From Oligoflexia bacterium (lineage in GTDB: Bacteria; Bdellovibrionota; Bdellovibrionia; Bdellovibrionales; Bdellovibrionaceae), in the NCBI GenBank assembly GCA_016861345.1, contig BOLD01000011.1, positions 51,511 through 115,510 of the forward strand: DNA of 64,000 bases. Direction: 5' to 3'. The position numbers and the translations under genes were made by a program. The notes beneath the pieces are model-generated. The model searched no databases and had not been told where the DNA came from. It saw only the letters and a program-made list of their open reading frames with translations. Below are positions 25,514 through 33,451 of this stretch, one piece after another; position 1 is the stretch's first letter, and each line of letters opens with the position of its first letter.

Positions 25514-25939
25514 ATGAACTTTGAGTGGATGAATATACTATTGGGCGGAGTGATCATTGGTATATCTGTTTCCTTAATGCTTCTATGGAACGGGCGTGTA
25601 ACGGGGATCAGTGGAATCATCAGTGGCGTCTTATCACCTGTAAAAGGTGATACGGGTTGGCGAGTGTATTTTATTGGTGGACTGATTCTTGGAGGACTCG
25701 TTTTAAAAGTTCTTAATCCCGACGTGTTTTCAGAGACAGTATCGATGAGCGCATCAACAACTGTTATTGCAGGATTGTTGGTTGGATTCGGCACTCTTCT
25801 CGGTAGCGGGTGTACAAGTGGCCATGGGGTTTGTGGGGTGAGTAGAATGTCACCTCGATCCCTTGTTGCAACTGGAGTCTTTATGGCAGCAGGTATTGGT
25901 GTTGTCTACGTTCTTAGAAATTTAGGAGTAATCGTATGA
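25514..25939 (+). CDS. YeeE/YedE-family half-transporter, first half (PmpA-like)
   Basis: A 141-residue inner-membrane protein with about four helices, carrying the conserved GSGCTSGHGVCGVSRMSP loop whose Cys residues handle reduced sulfur in the YeeE (thiosulfate) family. Ribosome site AAGGGGTG. It overlaps the next gene by four bases; together the two halves correspond to one full-length YeeE. Neighbouring persulfide dioxygenase, rhodanese and TauE exporter point to uptake or export of a sulfur species. Confidence 0.88.
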   Translation: MNFEWMNILLGGVIIGISVSLMLLWNGRVTGISGIISGVLSPVKGDTGWRVYFIGGLILGGLVLKVLNPDVFSETVSMSASTTVIAGLLVGFGTLLGSGCTSGHGVCGVSRMSPRSLVATGVFMAAGIGVVYVLRNLGVIV

Positions 25940-26364
25940 AGAATCGAATAGCAGCTCTTGTTGTTGGATTTATTTTTGCAATCGGTCTTGGGATTTCGGG
26001 AATGACTCAGCCAGAAAAAGTTGTGGGGTTTCTTGATGTCTTTGGTGACTGGGATCCCTCTCTTATTTTAGTTATGGTGGGTGCCGTCCTTGTTCATGCG
26101 GTGACATATAAAATAATACGAAAAAGAGATACTCCCTTACTTTCCCCGCAATGGCATGTCCCGACAAAAAAAGAGATCACTCCAGCTTTAATAACTGGAG
26201 CTTTGATATTTGGAATTGGTTGGGGGCTTGGTGGTCTCTGCCCTGGACCAGCAATAACATCGTTAGCAAGTTTTGACTCAACTCCATATTTGTTCGTGGG
26301 CAGCATGATTGCTGGAATGTATCTCTTTAAGAAAGTTGATAATAAGTTAAAATTACAGAAATGA
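25936..26364 (+). CDS. YeeE/YedE-family half-transporter, second half (PmpB-like, DUF6691)
   Basis: A 142-residue membrane protein with about four helices, with conserved LGISGMTQPEKVVGFLD near the N-terminus and GWGLGGLCPGPAITSL in the third helix, the hallmark of the second YeeE half. Begins by ATGA overlap with its partner and ends seven bases before the TauE gene. Likely forms a heteromer with the 25514 product. Confidence 0.88.
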   Translation: MKNRIAALVVGFIFAIGLGISGMTQPEKVVGFLDVFGDWDPSLILVMVGAVLVHAVTYKIIRKRDTPLLSPQWHVPTKKEITPALITGALIFGIGWGLGGLCPGPAITSLASFDSTPYLFVGSMIAGMYLFKKVDNKLKLQK

Positions 26365-26371
26365 GATCACT

Positions 26372-27172
26372 ATGGAAATCTACGGATATATAGCTTCAAT
26401 TTTTATGGGCTTAATGTTGGGATTAATCGGAGGTGGCGGTTCAATTATGACCGTCCCAATTCTGGTTTATCTTTTTTCAATTAATCCTGTTTCCGCAACG
26501 GCTTACTCATTGTTCATTGTCGGACTAACTGCCTTGGTTGGAGGTTTATCCTATCTTAAAAAAGGTGAAGTTGATTTTAAGACTGGATTTATTTTTGCAG
26601 TTCCAAGTTTTATCGGTGTCTATTTAGCGCGAGCCTATGTTGTGCCACAACTGCCAGATCCAGTTTTTACTTTAGGTGCAATGAGTGTATCTAAACCCTT
26701 GGTCATTATGCTTGTGTTTGCAATTTTGATGGTTGCTGCTTCATTGTCGATGGTTCGCAGTCAAAAAAAAGCTACGCAACCGAAAGAAATCTCAAAATGG
26801 AAGCGAACAGTCTTGGTTTCTGTTGAAGGTTTGGTTGTTGGGGGTATTACTGGTTTCGTTGGGGCCGGAGGTGGATTTCTCATTATACCAGCTCTTGTGT
26901 TGCTTGTCGGCATGCCAATGAAAATTGCTGTTGGTACCTCACTCTTTATCATTGCTGCAAAATCTCTTCTAGGCTTTATTGGTGATCTTCAGCAGCAGAC
27001 AAATATTGAATGGCAGCTGCTATTTTCTCTTTCTGGTATAGCCATAATTGGGCTAATTTTGGGTGTTATGATGTCAAAAAGAGTTCCAGAAAAGTTATTA
27101 AAAAAAGGTTTTGGATACTTTGTCTTAGTGATGGGCACGATAATATTATTGGATCAAATTCGAAAAATTTAA
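26372..27172 (+). CDS. TauE/SafE-family sulfite exporter-like permease
   Basis: A 266-residue inner-membrane permease with roughly eight helices. GLMLGLIGGGGSIMTVPILVY near the N-terminus and the repeat GGITGFVGAGGGFLIIPALV in the second half are the two conserved motifs of the family, reflecting internal duplication. As the last gene of the persulfide dioxygenase module it probably exports the sulfite made by that enzyme. Sulfite specificity is inferred from context. Confidence 0.9.
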   Translation: MEIYGYIASIFMGLMLGLIGGGGSIMTVPILVYLFSINPVSATAYSLFIVGLTALVGGLSYLKKGEVDFKTGFIFAVPSFIGVYLARAYVVPQLPDPVFTLGAMSVSKPLVIMLVFAILMVAASLSMVRSQKKATQPKEISKWKRTVLVSVEGLVVGGITGFVGAGGGFLIIPALVLLVGMPMKIAVGTSLFIIAAKSLLGFIGDLQQQTNIEWQLLFSLSGIAIIGLILGVMMSKRVPEKLLKKGFGYFVLVMGTIILLDQIRKI

Positions 27173-27197
27173 AATGCTAAGAGTGCAACTTGATGAA

Positions 27198-27644
27198 TTA
27201 AGAAAAAAGAATCAGGACGGCGCCTATCATGGAAAGAAGGGCTCCGCCGATTTTTTGAATATTAACCGGATTTCCCAGGAAATATGTATCCACAAAAAAA
27301 CCACATAAAAGTTGAGAAGAAATAAGCAGAATAAAGGTTGCGCCTGCTCCAATGCTTTGGAAGGCCCAAGGTAGTCCGAGAACAAGAATAAAGCCACAGA
27401 TTCCTGGAATTAAATAGTACCACTGAAAGGGCGAAGTGAGAGGTTTAGCTCGTAAAAAATCAGGGACAAGATTTGGAGTATAGAAACTCAGGGCCAAAAA
27501 GCAAAGGCTTAAAATGAAAAAAATTGCTGCATTGATAAGCACGGCTACTGAAAGGCCGTAAATAGAGCCTATTTGTTTATTCAATGTCCCCTGAAGAACA
27601 ACTGTGACACCAAGAGCTATGGGGATAAGATAGTATGCATTCAT
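27198..27644 (-). CDS. DMT-superfamily small membrane protein (DUF606/YdcZ-like)
   Basis: A 148-residue protein with about five hydrophobic helices. The start MNAYYLIPIALGVTVVLQG is the usual N-terminus of the DUF606 family, followed by TLNKQIG; the other conserved part is WYYLIPGICGFILVLG. Relatives are half-size drug/metabolite-type transporters whose substrates are mostly unknown. Transcribed against the TauE gene (26-base gap) and away from purM. Confidence 0.85.
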   Translation of the reverse strand: MNAYYLIPIALGVTVVLQGTLNKQIGSIYGLSVAVLINAAIFFILSLCFLALSFYTPNLVPDFLRAKPLTSPFQWYYLIPGICGFILVLGLPWAFQSIGAGATFILLISSQLLCGFFVDTYFLGNPVNIQKIGGALLSMIGAVLILFS

Positions 27645-27696
27645 GACATGGATAATCTATCAGAAGTCTTGATGGACTCGCAAGGGATTCCATTTT

Positions 27697-27712
27697 AAAG
27701 TGACCTCACTTT
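27697..27712. promoter_or_regulatory. Palindrome AAAGTGA-CC-TCACTTT before purM
   Basis: A perfect 7-bp dyad with 2-bp centre, ending 13 bases before the purM ATG and just before the GAGGGGATAGG ribosome site. Position suggests an operator for the nine-gene purine operon; as RNA it could form a 6-bp tetraloop hairpin close to the ribosome site. No match to the E. coli PurR box was recognised. Confidence 0.5.
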
Positions 27713-27725
27713 TTGAGGGGATAGG

Positions 27726-28718
27726 ATGAGCGTTGAATCAAACAACCCAGGTAAGGACTTGTATAAAGAATCTGGGGTTGATGTCGAGGCTGGCGATGCC
27801 CTTGTCGATTGGCTCAATGAATCTAACAGTAGTAAATCAAAAGTTCCACATGCTGATCGCATAGTTTCTGGTATTGGTGGATTTGCTTCTTTATTCCGAA
27901 TTGATTTTCCTGAAATGAAAAAGCCACTCCTTGTCACGTGTACAGATGGCGTTGGAACTAAGGTTAAATTGGCTTCACAATATAATCGCTATGATACTGT
28001 AGGACAGGATTGTGTAGCGATGTGTGTCAATGATCTTATCTGTACAGGTGGTCGGCCACTCATGTTTTTGGATTACTATGCTACTGGAAAATTGGATCTT
28101 AAAAACGCGAAGGACTTTTTAAAAGGTCTTCGTCAAGCCTGCCATGATTCTGATTGTGCATTAGTTGGCGGTGAGACGGCCGAGATGCCAGGGGTTTACC
28201 ACGAAAACGACTTTGATTGCGCAGGGTTTGCAGTCGGTGTTGTGGATGAACCAAAAGCCTGGGGTGCACACAGAGTAAAATCAGGAGATCGACTTGTCGG
28301 CGTATCAAGTTCTGGATTTCACTCAAATGGATATAGTCTTTTGCGTAAAGTTTTTGAAAAAGATATGGATCAATGGATTGATCAACTTTTAATCCCGACC
28401 GCTCTTTATGTGCGACTGGCTCAGGACTTAGCTGGTCAAGTTGATGTTCATGCAGCAGCTCATATAACTGGTGGGGGTATGGAAAATGTTCCTCGAGTTC
28501 TTCCACCTGATTTGAAGTGGGTCAGAAAAAATTGGGAACCCCCCAGTTTATTTCAAGAAGTGATTAGGCGAACGCAGATCAGTGAAGAAAAATTGAAGAA
28601 TACACTTAATTGTGGAATTGGTTTTGTCTTTGTTGTTTCAGCTCCAGATTTTGAGAAAACATGTTCTGTGATTCAAAAGCACCGGTTCAAAGCTTATGAT
28701 CTTGGGAGTCTTGAATGA
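27726..28718 (+). CDS. purM: Phosphoribosylformylglycinamidine cyclo-ligase
   Basis: A 330-residue AIR synthetase closing the imidazole ring in de novo purine synthesis with ATP. Motifs: YKESGVDVEAGDALVDWL, GIGGFASLFRID, TDGVGTKVKLA, QDCVAMCVNDLICTGGRPL, GGETAEMPGVY, GLHSNGYSL-like SGFHSNGYSLLRKV and GGGMENVPRVLP. Normal length. First gene of the purine operon; it overlaps purN by four bases. Confidence 0.96.
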   Translation: MSVESNNPGKDLYKESGVDVEAGDALVDWLNESNSSKSKVPHADRIVSGIGGFASLFRIDFPEMKKPLLVTCTDGVGTKVKLASQYNRYDTVGQDCVAMCVNDLICTGGRPLMFLDYYATGKLDLKNAKDFLKGLRQACHDSDCALVGGETAEMPGVYHENDFDCAGFAVGVVDEPKAWGAHRVKSGDRLVGVSSSGFHSNGYSLLRKVFEKDMDQWIDQLLIPTALYVRLAQDLAGQVDVHAAAHITGGGMENVPRVLPPDLKWVRKNWEPPSLFQEVIRRTQISEEKLKNTLNCGIGFVFVVSAPDFEKTCSVIQKHRFKAYDLGSLE

Positions 28719-29272
28719 CCCAAAGGCGGTGGGCACTCTTTCTATCTGGACGAGGCTCAACTGCCCAGAGTGCCTTGGATCTCTGTTCTCAAGTGGATAT
28801 CCGATTAGTTGTTTCAAGTAAACCGACAGCTGCTGGTTTATTGCGAGCCAAGCGGTCTGGGGTGTCGACTCTTCTGCTTGATAAAAACGTGAATTGGTCT
28901 CAGCTGACATTGGATCTTAAAAGTCGCGGCATCACGCATATTTTTTTACTTGGGTTTATGAAATTATTGCCACAGCAATTTTGCCAAGAATGGCAAGGAC
29001 GGATCTGGAATATTCACCCAAGTCTTTTGCCAGCGTATCCAGGACTTCATGCTATAGAAAATAGCTATAAGGACCAAGCTCCCATGGGAGTGACAATTCA
29101 TGAGGTTATTCCAGAGATGGATGCTGGTCCGATTGTTTATCAGAAAAAGGTATATCAGTCTGATCGAAATCATCGGCTTGATTTTTCAGAGATTCAGCTT
29201 TTGATGTCGGCAACAGAGAGAAGATTAATTGGTGAATTAGTTATTCAAAAAGAACGTGGGGTTTCATGTTAG
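28715..29272 (+). CDS. purN: Phosphoribosylglycinamide formyltransferase (folate-dependent)
   Basis: A 185-residue GAR transformylase using 10-formyl-THF. LFLSGRGSTAQSAL (phosphate site), IWNIHPSLLPAYPGLHA with catalytic Asn/His, and GVTIHEVIPEMDAGPIVYQ with catalytic Asp. Begins inside the purM stop (ATGA) and overlaps the following unknown gene by seven bases. The N-terminal loop reads SGRGST instead of the common SGNGSN; still compatible with the family. Confidence 0.94.
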   Translation: MTQRRWALFLSGRGSTAQSALDLCSQVDIRLVVSSKPTAAGLLRAKRSGVSTLLLDKNVNWSQLTLDLKSRGITHIFLLGFMKLLPQQFCQEWQGRIWNIHPSLLPAYPGLHAIENSYKDQAPMGVTIHEVIPEMDAGPIVYQKKVYQSDRNHRLDFSEIQLLMSATERRLIGELVIQKERGVSC

Positions 29273-30579
29273 AAGATATGAATACAATAGTCATCATATC
29301 TGCCTTCGGTCGAGGGCACTGGTTGGCTGTTGAGTTGCAGCGGTCAGGCTTGTCAGTTTGTCTTGTCGATGTCACTGAGAAGATGGGTTCTTCAGTCCCT
29401 GAAGATGCCGAAGGGCCTTTCGGATTTTTCTATTCAGAGAAAAAGAAAGAGTCTCAATTGGAGCGATTTTTAGAGGGCGATCCTCCACAAACATTACCAG
29501 GCGGCTTTACTGTTTGGTTAAGTGATGGGCCACTAGAAATGAAGAGTTCATTAACCTTGCATAGGCTCGATCAGCTTCAAGTTGCGCCTGAGGTTCGAAC
29601 TGCGATCCTTGCAGGTGAGGCAGATTCCTTTAAAAAAATTCAAAACTTACCATTTTCAAAAACATGGTTGGCTCAAATCGGAGCAAGTTTAGCTGCAAAT
29701 GTTTATTTTCCGCACGGAGAATTATTAAATTCAAAATTACCACTGTCCCTTTTTTCGAACTATATGACGATCATGCCCACTCGCCAGGGGCACCAAAAAT
29801 CACTCGATTGGTGTCGAAGACAGGGTGTTAAAGTTATTGAAAAAGCAGAAGTCATTGATTTTTCATTCTTTGATCGAAAACTTGTTCGTGGCATTGAGAT
29901 TCGTCATGATCGATCAGATTTATCGCGGTTAATTGAGGGCGAAAGATTTGTGTGGTGTTTGACATCTGAAGAGAGTGAAATGCTTGGAGTGAAAATACAA
30001 GATCACTTGTATCCAGAAGGAAAACTTGAGCCAGAGTGGATCTGGAGTCGATTTCGAATTAAGCTATTGCCCTGCCTTGAGCGAGAGCAGCTTCCTGCGC
30101 ACTTTTTGATGTTGCAAGATCTCGATCGGCCTTGGACGCATGAGAATTTTACTCTTGTTATCAGAACAGGATCTCCTGATTTCTTTGATTGTTGGATGAG
30201 AATTTCCAACGTCCAGCGGTTTAATAAAGAGCATCTTGAGTTTCGAGGTCAGCGATTAATTGAAATTCTGAAGTCACGCCTTGAACTCAGTGATCCTCAG
30301 ATTGGTGAGTATCCAATCGGTTATGAACATACTTACAATCAGGTCGGCCCAGCAAGACATCCAATATACAATCTTTCTAAAAAAACCCGTCATAAAGTCG
30401 GAGGATTTCAAAATATTTATTTTGATTCTCCGGAACAATGGGACTGTCTAGGTTGGGAAGGCGCTTTTGCTCATCAAAATGGAATTATCACACAGATCAA
30501 CCATTGGTGGGAAGCAAAGCAGGCGCAGCTCAGAAAACAAAAGAAAAATCAAGGAATGAATGAGGTCAATAGTGATTAG
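29266..30579 (+). CDS. Unfamiliar FAD/NAD(P)-dependent oxidoreductase-like protein inside the purine operon
   Basis: A 437-residue cytosolic protein. The N-terminus TIVIISAFGRGHWLAVELQR then SGLSVCLVDV looks like a degenerate Rossmann dinucleotide-binding unit (beta-alpha-beta ending in an acidic residue), and the C-terminal NIYFDSPEQWDCLGWEGAFA then HQNG resembles the closing FAD-contact motif of amine-oxidase/phytoene-desaturase-type flavoproteins. The middle carries no motif I recognise. It overlaps purN by seven bases and purB by eight, so it is translated as part of the operon. A second start at 29278 is possible. I assign no reaction. Confidence 0.75.
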   Translation: MLEDMNTIVIISAFGRGHWLAVELQRSGLSVCLVDVTEKMGSSVPEDAEGPFGFFYSEKKKESQLERFLEGDPPQTLPGGFTVWLSDGPLEMKSSLTLHRLDQLQVAPEVRTAILAGEADSFKKIQNLPFSKTWLAQIGASLAANVYFPHGELLNSKLPLSLFSNYMTIMPTRQGHQKSLDWCRRQGVKVIEKAEVIDFSFFDRKLVRGIEIRHDRSDLSRLIEGERFVWCLTSEESEMLGVKIQDHLYPEGKLEPEWIWSRFRIKLLPCLEREQLPAHFLMLQDLDRPWTHENFTLVIRTGSPDFFDCWMRISNVQRFNKEHLEFRGQRLIEILKSRLELSDPQIGEYPIGYEHTYNQVGPARHPIYNLSKKTRHKVGGFQNIYFDSPEQWDCLGWEGAFAHQNGIITQINHWWEAKQAQLRKQKKNQGMNEVNSD

Positions 30580-31861
30580 TCGATACACACGCCCAGAGAT
30601 GGGATTAATTTGGGAAAGTGACGCTCGCTTTGCAAAGATGATGGAAGTTGAAATTGCAGTAGCTCAAGTTCAAGCACAAAATAAAATTATTCCACGAGCA
30701 GCCGCTCTTGCAATTGCCAAAAATGCGAAATTTTCGGTAAAGAGAATTCTCGAAATTGAAAAAGAAACAAAGCATGATGTCATTGCTTTTGTTTCAAATC
30801 TTGCTGAAAACGTGGGTGACTATGGAAGATTCATTCATTATGGAATGACCAGTTCTGATGTGCTTGATACGGCTTTTAGTCTTCAGGTTGCAGAAGCCGG
30901 TGAGGTCTTGCTTGAGACAATTGAATTTTTAGAAAAAGCATTAAAATCAAAAGTTAAAGAGCATCGAGACACGTTATGTGCAGGACGTACTCATGGGATG
31001 TTTGCTGAGCCGACAACGTTTGGTTTAAAGCTTGCGGGTTATCTTGCTGAATTACAAAGAAATAAAAAACGTGTTCTCACTGCAATTGACCAAATGAAAA
31101 TCTGTAAACTGAGTGGAGCAGTAGGGACTTACTCTGGACAACCACCTGAAATTGAATCAAAAGTGGCAAAGAAGTTAGGATTAAAATGCGAAGTTGTGGC
31201 GACTCAAGTGGTGCCAAGAGATCGACATGCTGAAATGCTCAATGCTTTAGCGATGCTAGGAGCTGGTCTAGAAAGATTGTCGATTGAATTAAGACATCTT
31301 CAAAGATCTGAAGTTTCTGAAGTCATTGAGGGATTCACAAAGGGTCAAAAAGGTTCTTCAGCTATGCCACATAAGAAAAATCCAATCTCGGCTGAAAATA
31401 TTACTGGTTGTGCTCGACTTCTTCGTTCTTATGCGCTGGCAGCGCAGGAGAATATCGGACTTTGGCATGAAAGAGATATTTCCCATTCATCAGTTGAGAG
31501 AGTGATTTTCCCTGATGCCTTTATCCTAGCTGACTATGCTGTCCATCGTATGGCGATTTTAATTGAAGGATTAAATGTTCAGAAAAAGCAGATGATGGAT
31601 AATATTGACCTTTCTCAAGGACAGCTCTTTTCAAGTCAAGTGCTACTGGCTTTAGTTGAAAAAGGAATGGAAAGAGAGAAGGCCTATTATCATATTCAAA
31701 GGCTATGTCACTCGATGGGTAAGGGTGAACATCTCATGAATAAAATTCTGAAGGATTCTGAGATTGGACGACTGATTAAGCTCAAAGAGTTAGAAAAAAT
31801 TTTTAAAGGTGAAAGAAATAAAAAATATATTAAAAAAATTATTCAAAGGGTGCTTGTATGA
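30572..31861 (+). CDS. purB: Adenylosuccinate lyase
   Basis: A 429-residue fumarase/aspartase-superfamily enzyme releasing fumarate at two purine steps (SAICAR to AICAR, adenylosuccinate to AMP). The signature GSSAMPHKKNPI is present, along with TSSDVLDTAFSL, AGRTHGMFAEPTTFG and the C-terminal basic helix. I place the start at the GTG of 30572 because ISRYTRPEM then aligns with the family N-terminus and GAGG lies six bases upstream; an ATG at 30560 adds four residues. Overlaps purC by four bases. Confidence 0.96.
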   Translation: MISRYTRPEMGLIWESDARFAKMMEVEIAVAQVQAQNKIIPRAAALAIAKNAKFSVKRILEIEKETKHDVIAFVSNLAENVGDYGRFIHYGMTSSDVLDTAFSLQVAEAGEVLLETIEFLEKALKSKVKEHRDTLCAGRTHGMFAEPTTFGLKLAGYLAELQRNKKRVLTAIDQMKICKLSGAVGTYSGQPPEIESKVAKKLGLKCEVVATQVVPRDRHAEMLNALAMLGAGLERLSIELRHLQRSEVSEVIEGFTKGQKGSSAMPHKKNPISAENITGCARLLRSYALAAQENIGLWHERDISHSSVERVIFPDAFILADYAVHRMAILIEGLNVQKKQMMDNIDLSQGQLFSSQVLLALVEKGMEREKAYYHIQRLCHSMGKGEHLMNKILKDSEIGRLIKLKELEKIFKGERNKKYIKKIIQRVLV

Positions 31862-32571
31862 AAAAGACACTACTTTATGAAGGTAAAGCTAAAAAAATCT
31901 ACGAAACAGATCAGCCCCATGTTGTGTTAGTTGAGTATAAAAACAGTCTAACCGCATTTAACGCACTTAAAAAAGGTGAATTCGAAGGAAAAGGTCAAAT
32001 CAACCGTGATGTGACTTCATTAATTTTTAGAGAACTGACTAAATCGGGAATTCCGACACACTGGATTCAAGATGTGGGTCTAACTGAAATGCTCGTTCAT
32101 CAGGTTTCCATTATTCCAATTGAGGTCGTTGTTAGAAATATCTTGGCAGGGTCAACAGCAAAAAAATTTGGTATCAATGAAGGAAAGGTCCTGCATAAAC
32201 CCTTGGTTGAATTTTATTATAAGAACGACAATCTTCAAGACCCTTTCATGAGTGACGATCAGGCCCTTATGATGGGAATTGTGATTGAAAAAGATATAGC
32301 TGAGATGAAGGATCTAGCTCTTAAAATCAATGAGCAGCTTAAAATGATTTTTGAAAAAATTGGAATTCGACTAGTCGATTTTAAAATTGAATTTGGTAAA
32401 AAGTTAAATGGTCAAATTGTCTTAGCAGATGAGATCACTCCTGACTGTTGCCGATTGTGGGATGTGAAAACAAATGAAAAGTTAGATAAGGATCGGTTTC
32501 GTCGTGATCTAGGTTATGTGAAAGAATCTTACGAAGAAGTTCTTCAACGTCTAAAAGGAAGTGTTCAATGA
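31858..32571 (+). CDS. purC: Phosphoribosylaminoimidazole-succinocarboxamide synthase
   Basis: A 237-residue SAICAR synthetase joining CAIR and aspartate with ATP. LLYEGKAKKIYET at the start (glycine-rich loop), IEVVVRNILAGSTAKKFG, ISDDQALMM-like MSDDQALMMG and LADEITPDCCRLWD are characteristic. Normal short single-domain form. Overlaps both purB and purS by ATGA junctions. No purE or purK is encoded in the window although CAIR is its substrate. Confidence 0.96.
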   Translation: MKKTLLYEGKAKKIYETDQPHVVLVEYKNSLTAFNALKKGEFEGKGQINRDVTSLIFRELTKSGIPTHWIQDVGLTEMLVHQVSIIPIEVVVRNILAGSTAKKFGINEGKVLHKPLVEFYYKNDNLQDPFMSDDQALMMGIVIEKDIAEMKDLALKINEQLKMIFEKIGIRLVDFKIEFGKKLNGQIVLADEITPDCCRLWDVKTNEKLDKDRFRRDLGYVKESYEEVLQRLKGSVQ

Positions 32572-32807
32572 AGCATAAATTTGGAGTTAAAATTATGCCC
32601 CGTGAAGTGATTTTGGATACTCAAGGTCGAGCCGTGGAGCAGACTTTAAAACTGAACCATTTGGATGTTGAAATGTGCCGAGTGGGTAAATATGTCGAAC
32701 TTGAGATCGAAGGCACTGCAGATGATGCAAGACTTAAGGCAGAGATGATTGCAAAGAAAGTTCTTCATAATCCTTTAATTGAAACTTATGAAGTGAAGGG
32801 ATTATAG
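32568..32807 (+). CDS. purS: FGAM synthase subunit PurS
   Basis: A 79-residue dimeric bridging subunit that couples PurQ to the small PurL. ILDTQGRAVEQTLKLN and VEMCRVGKYVELEIEG match the family, and NPLIETYEV closes it as usual. Its presence predicts a short PurL and separate PurQ, both found next. Starts in the purC stop (ATGA); purQ follows after five bases. Confidence 0.93.
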   Translation: MKHKFGVKIMPREVILDTQGRAVEQTLKLNHLDVEMCRVGKYVELEIEGTADDARLKAEMIAKKVLHNPLIETYEVKGL

Positions 32808-32812
32808 AAAGT

Positions 32813-33451
32813 ATGAAAAAGATCGGAGTGGTTCGTTTTCCTGGATCAAATTGTGACCGTGATGTCTTTCAATATGTGCAGGATCATCAGTATCAGGCCG
32901 AGTATTTATGGCATCTCGATCAATTTAATATTCATGACTATGAAGGAATTATCCTGCCAGGCGGATTTAGTTACGGTGATTATTTACGAGCTGGGGCCCT
33001 ATCGGCCAGATCACCAGTGATGAAATCAGTAGCCGACTTTGCACAGAAAGGTCGTCCTGTTCTTGGTATTTGTAATGGGTTTCAGGTTCTTGTGGAAACC
33101 CATATTCTTCCTGGGGCTTTGGTTCAAAATTCTGGACTGAAATTTATTGATGGGTGGGTTAATTTAAAATTTGAAAATCAATCCACCTTTTGGGCCCAAA
33201 AAGAATCACAGAAAAATATACGACTTCCGATCGCTCATGGTGAGGGTCGGTTTTATGCTCCACAAGCAGAGCTAGAAAAAATAGAAGACTGCGGTCAAGT
33301 TTGGCTCAGGTACGAAAGTAATCCCAATGGATCCTTAAATGATATTGCTGGGGTTTTGAATCGAACAAAAAATGTTGCGGGTCTGATGCCACATCCAGAG
33401 AGAGCTTATGCGGATTGGATGGGTGGAATCGATGGATGGAGTTTTCTATGA
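32813..33451 (+). CDS. purQ: FGAM synthase glutaminase subunit PurQ
   Basis: A 212-residue class I glutamine amidotransferase giving ammonia to PurL. RFPGSNCDRDV at the N-terminus, LPGGFSYGDYLRAG, nucleophile Cys in LGICNGFQVL, and the catalytic His/Glu of GLMPHPERAY near the end; IAHGEGRF is also conserved. Overlaps purL by ATGA. Normal length for the small-PurL system. Confidence 0.95.
   Translation: MKKIGVVRFPGSNCDRDVFQYVQDHQYQAEYLWHLDQFNIHDYEGIILPGGFSYGDYLRAGALSARSPVMKSVADFAQKGRPVLGICNGFQVLVETHILPGALVQNSGLKFIDGWVNLKFENQSTFWAQKESQKNIRLPIAHGEGRFYAPQAELEKIEDCGQVWLRYESNPNGSLNDIAGVLNRTKNVAGLMPHPERAYADWMGGIDGWSFL

Noticed and set aside
25514..26364. The two half-YeeE genes as a frameshifted single gene
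   Set aside because: Each half has its own ATG and conserved Cys motif, and paired half-size YeeE genes are a known arrangement beside persulfide dioxygenases.
29266..29277. Whether the FAD-like gene starts at 29278 instead
   Set aside because: Either start is possible; I kept the longer one because GTGGGG precedes it and it overlaps the purN stop as other junctions in the operon do.
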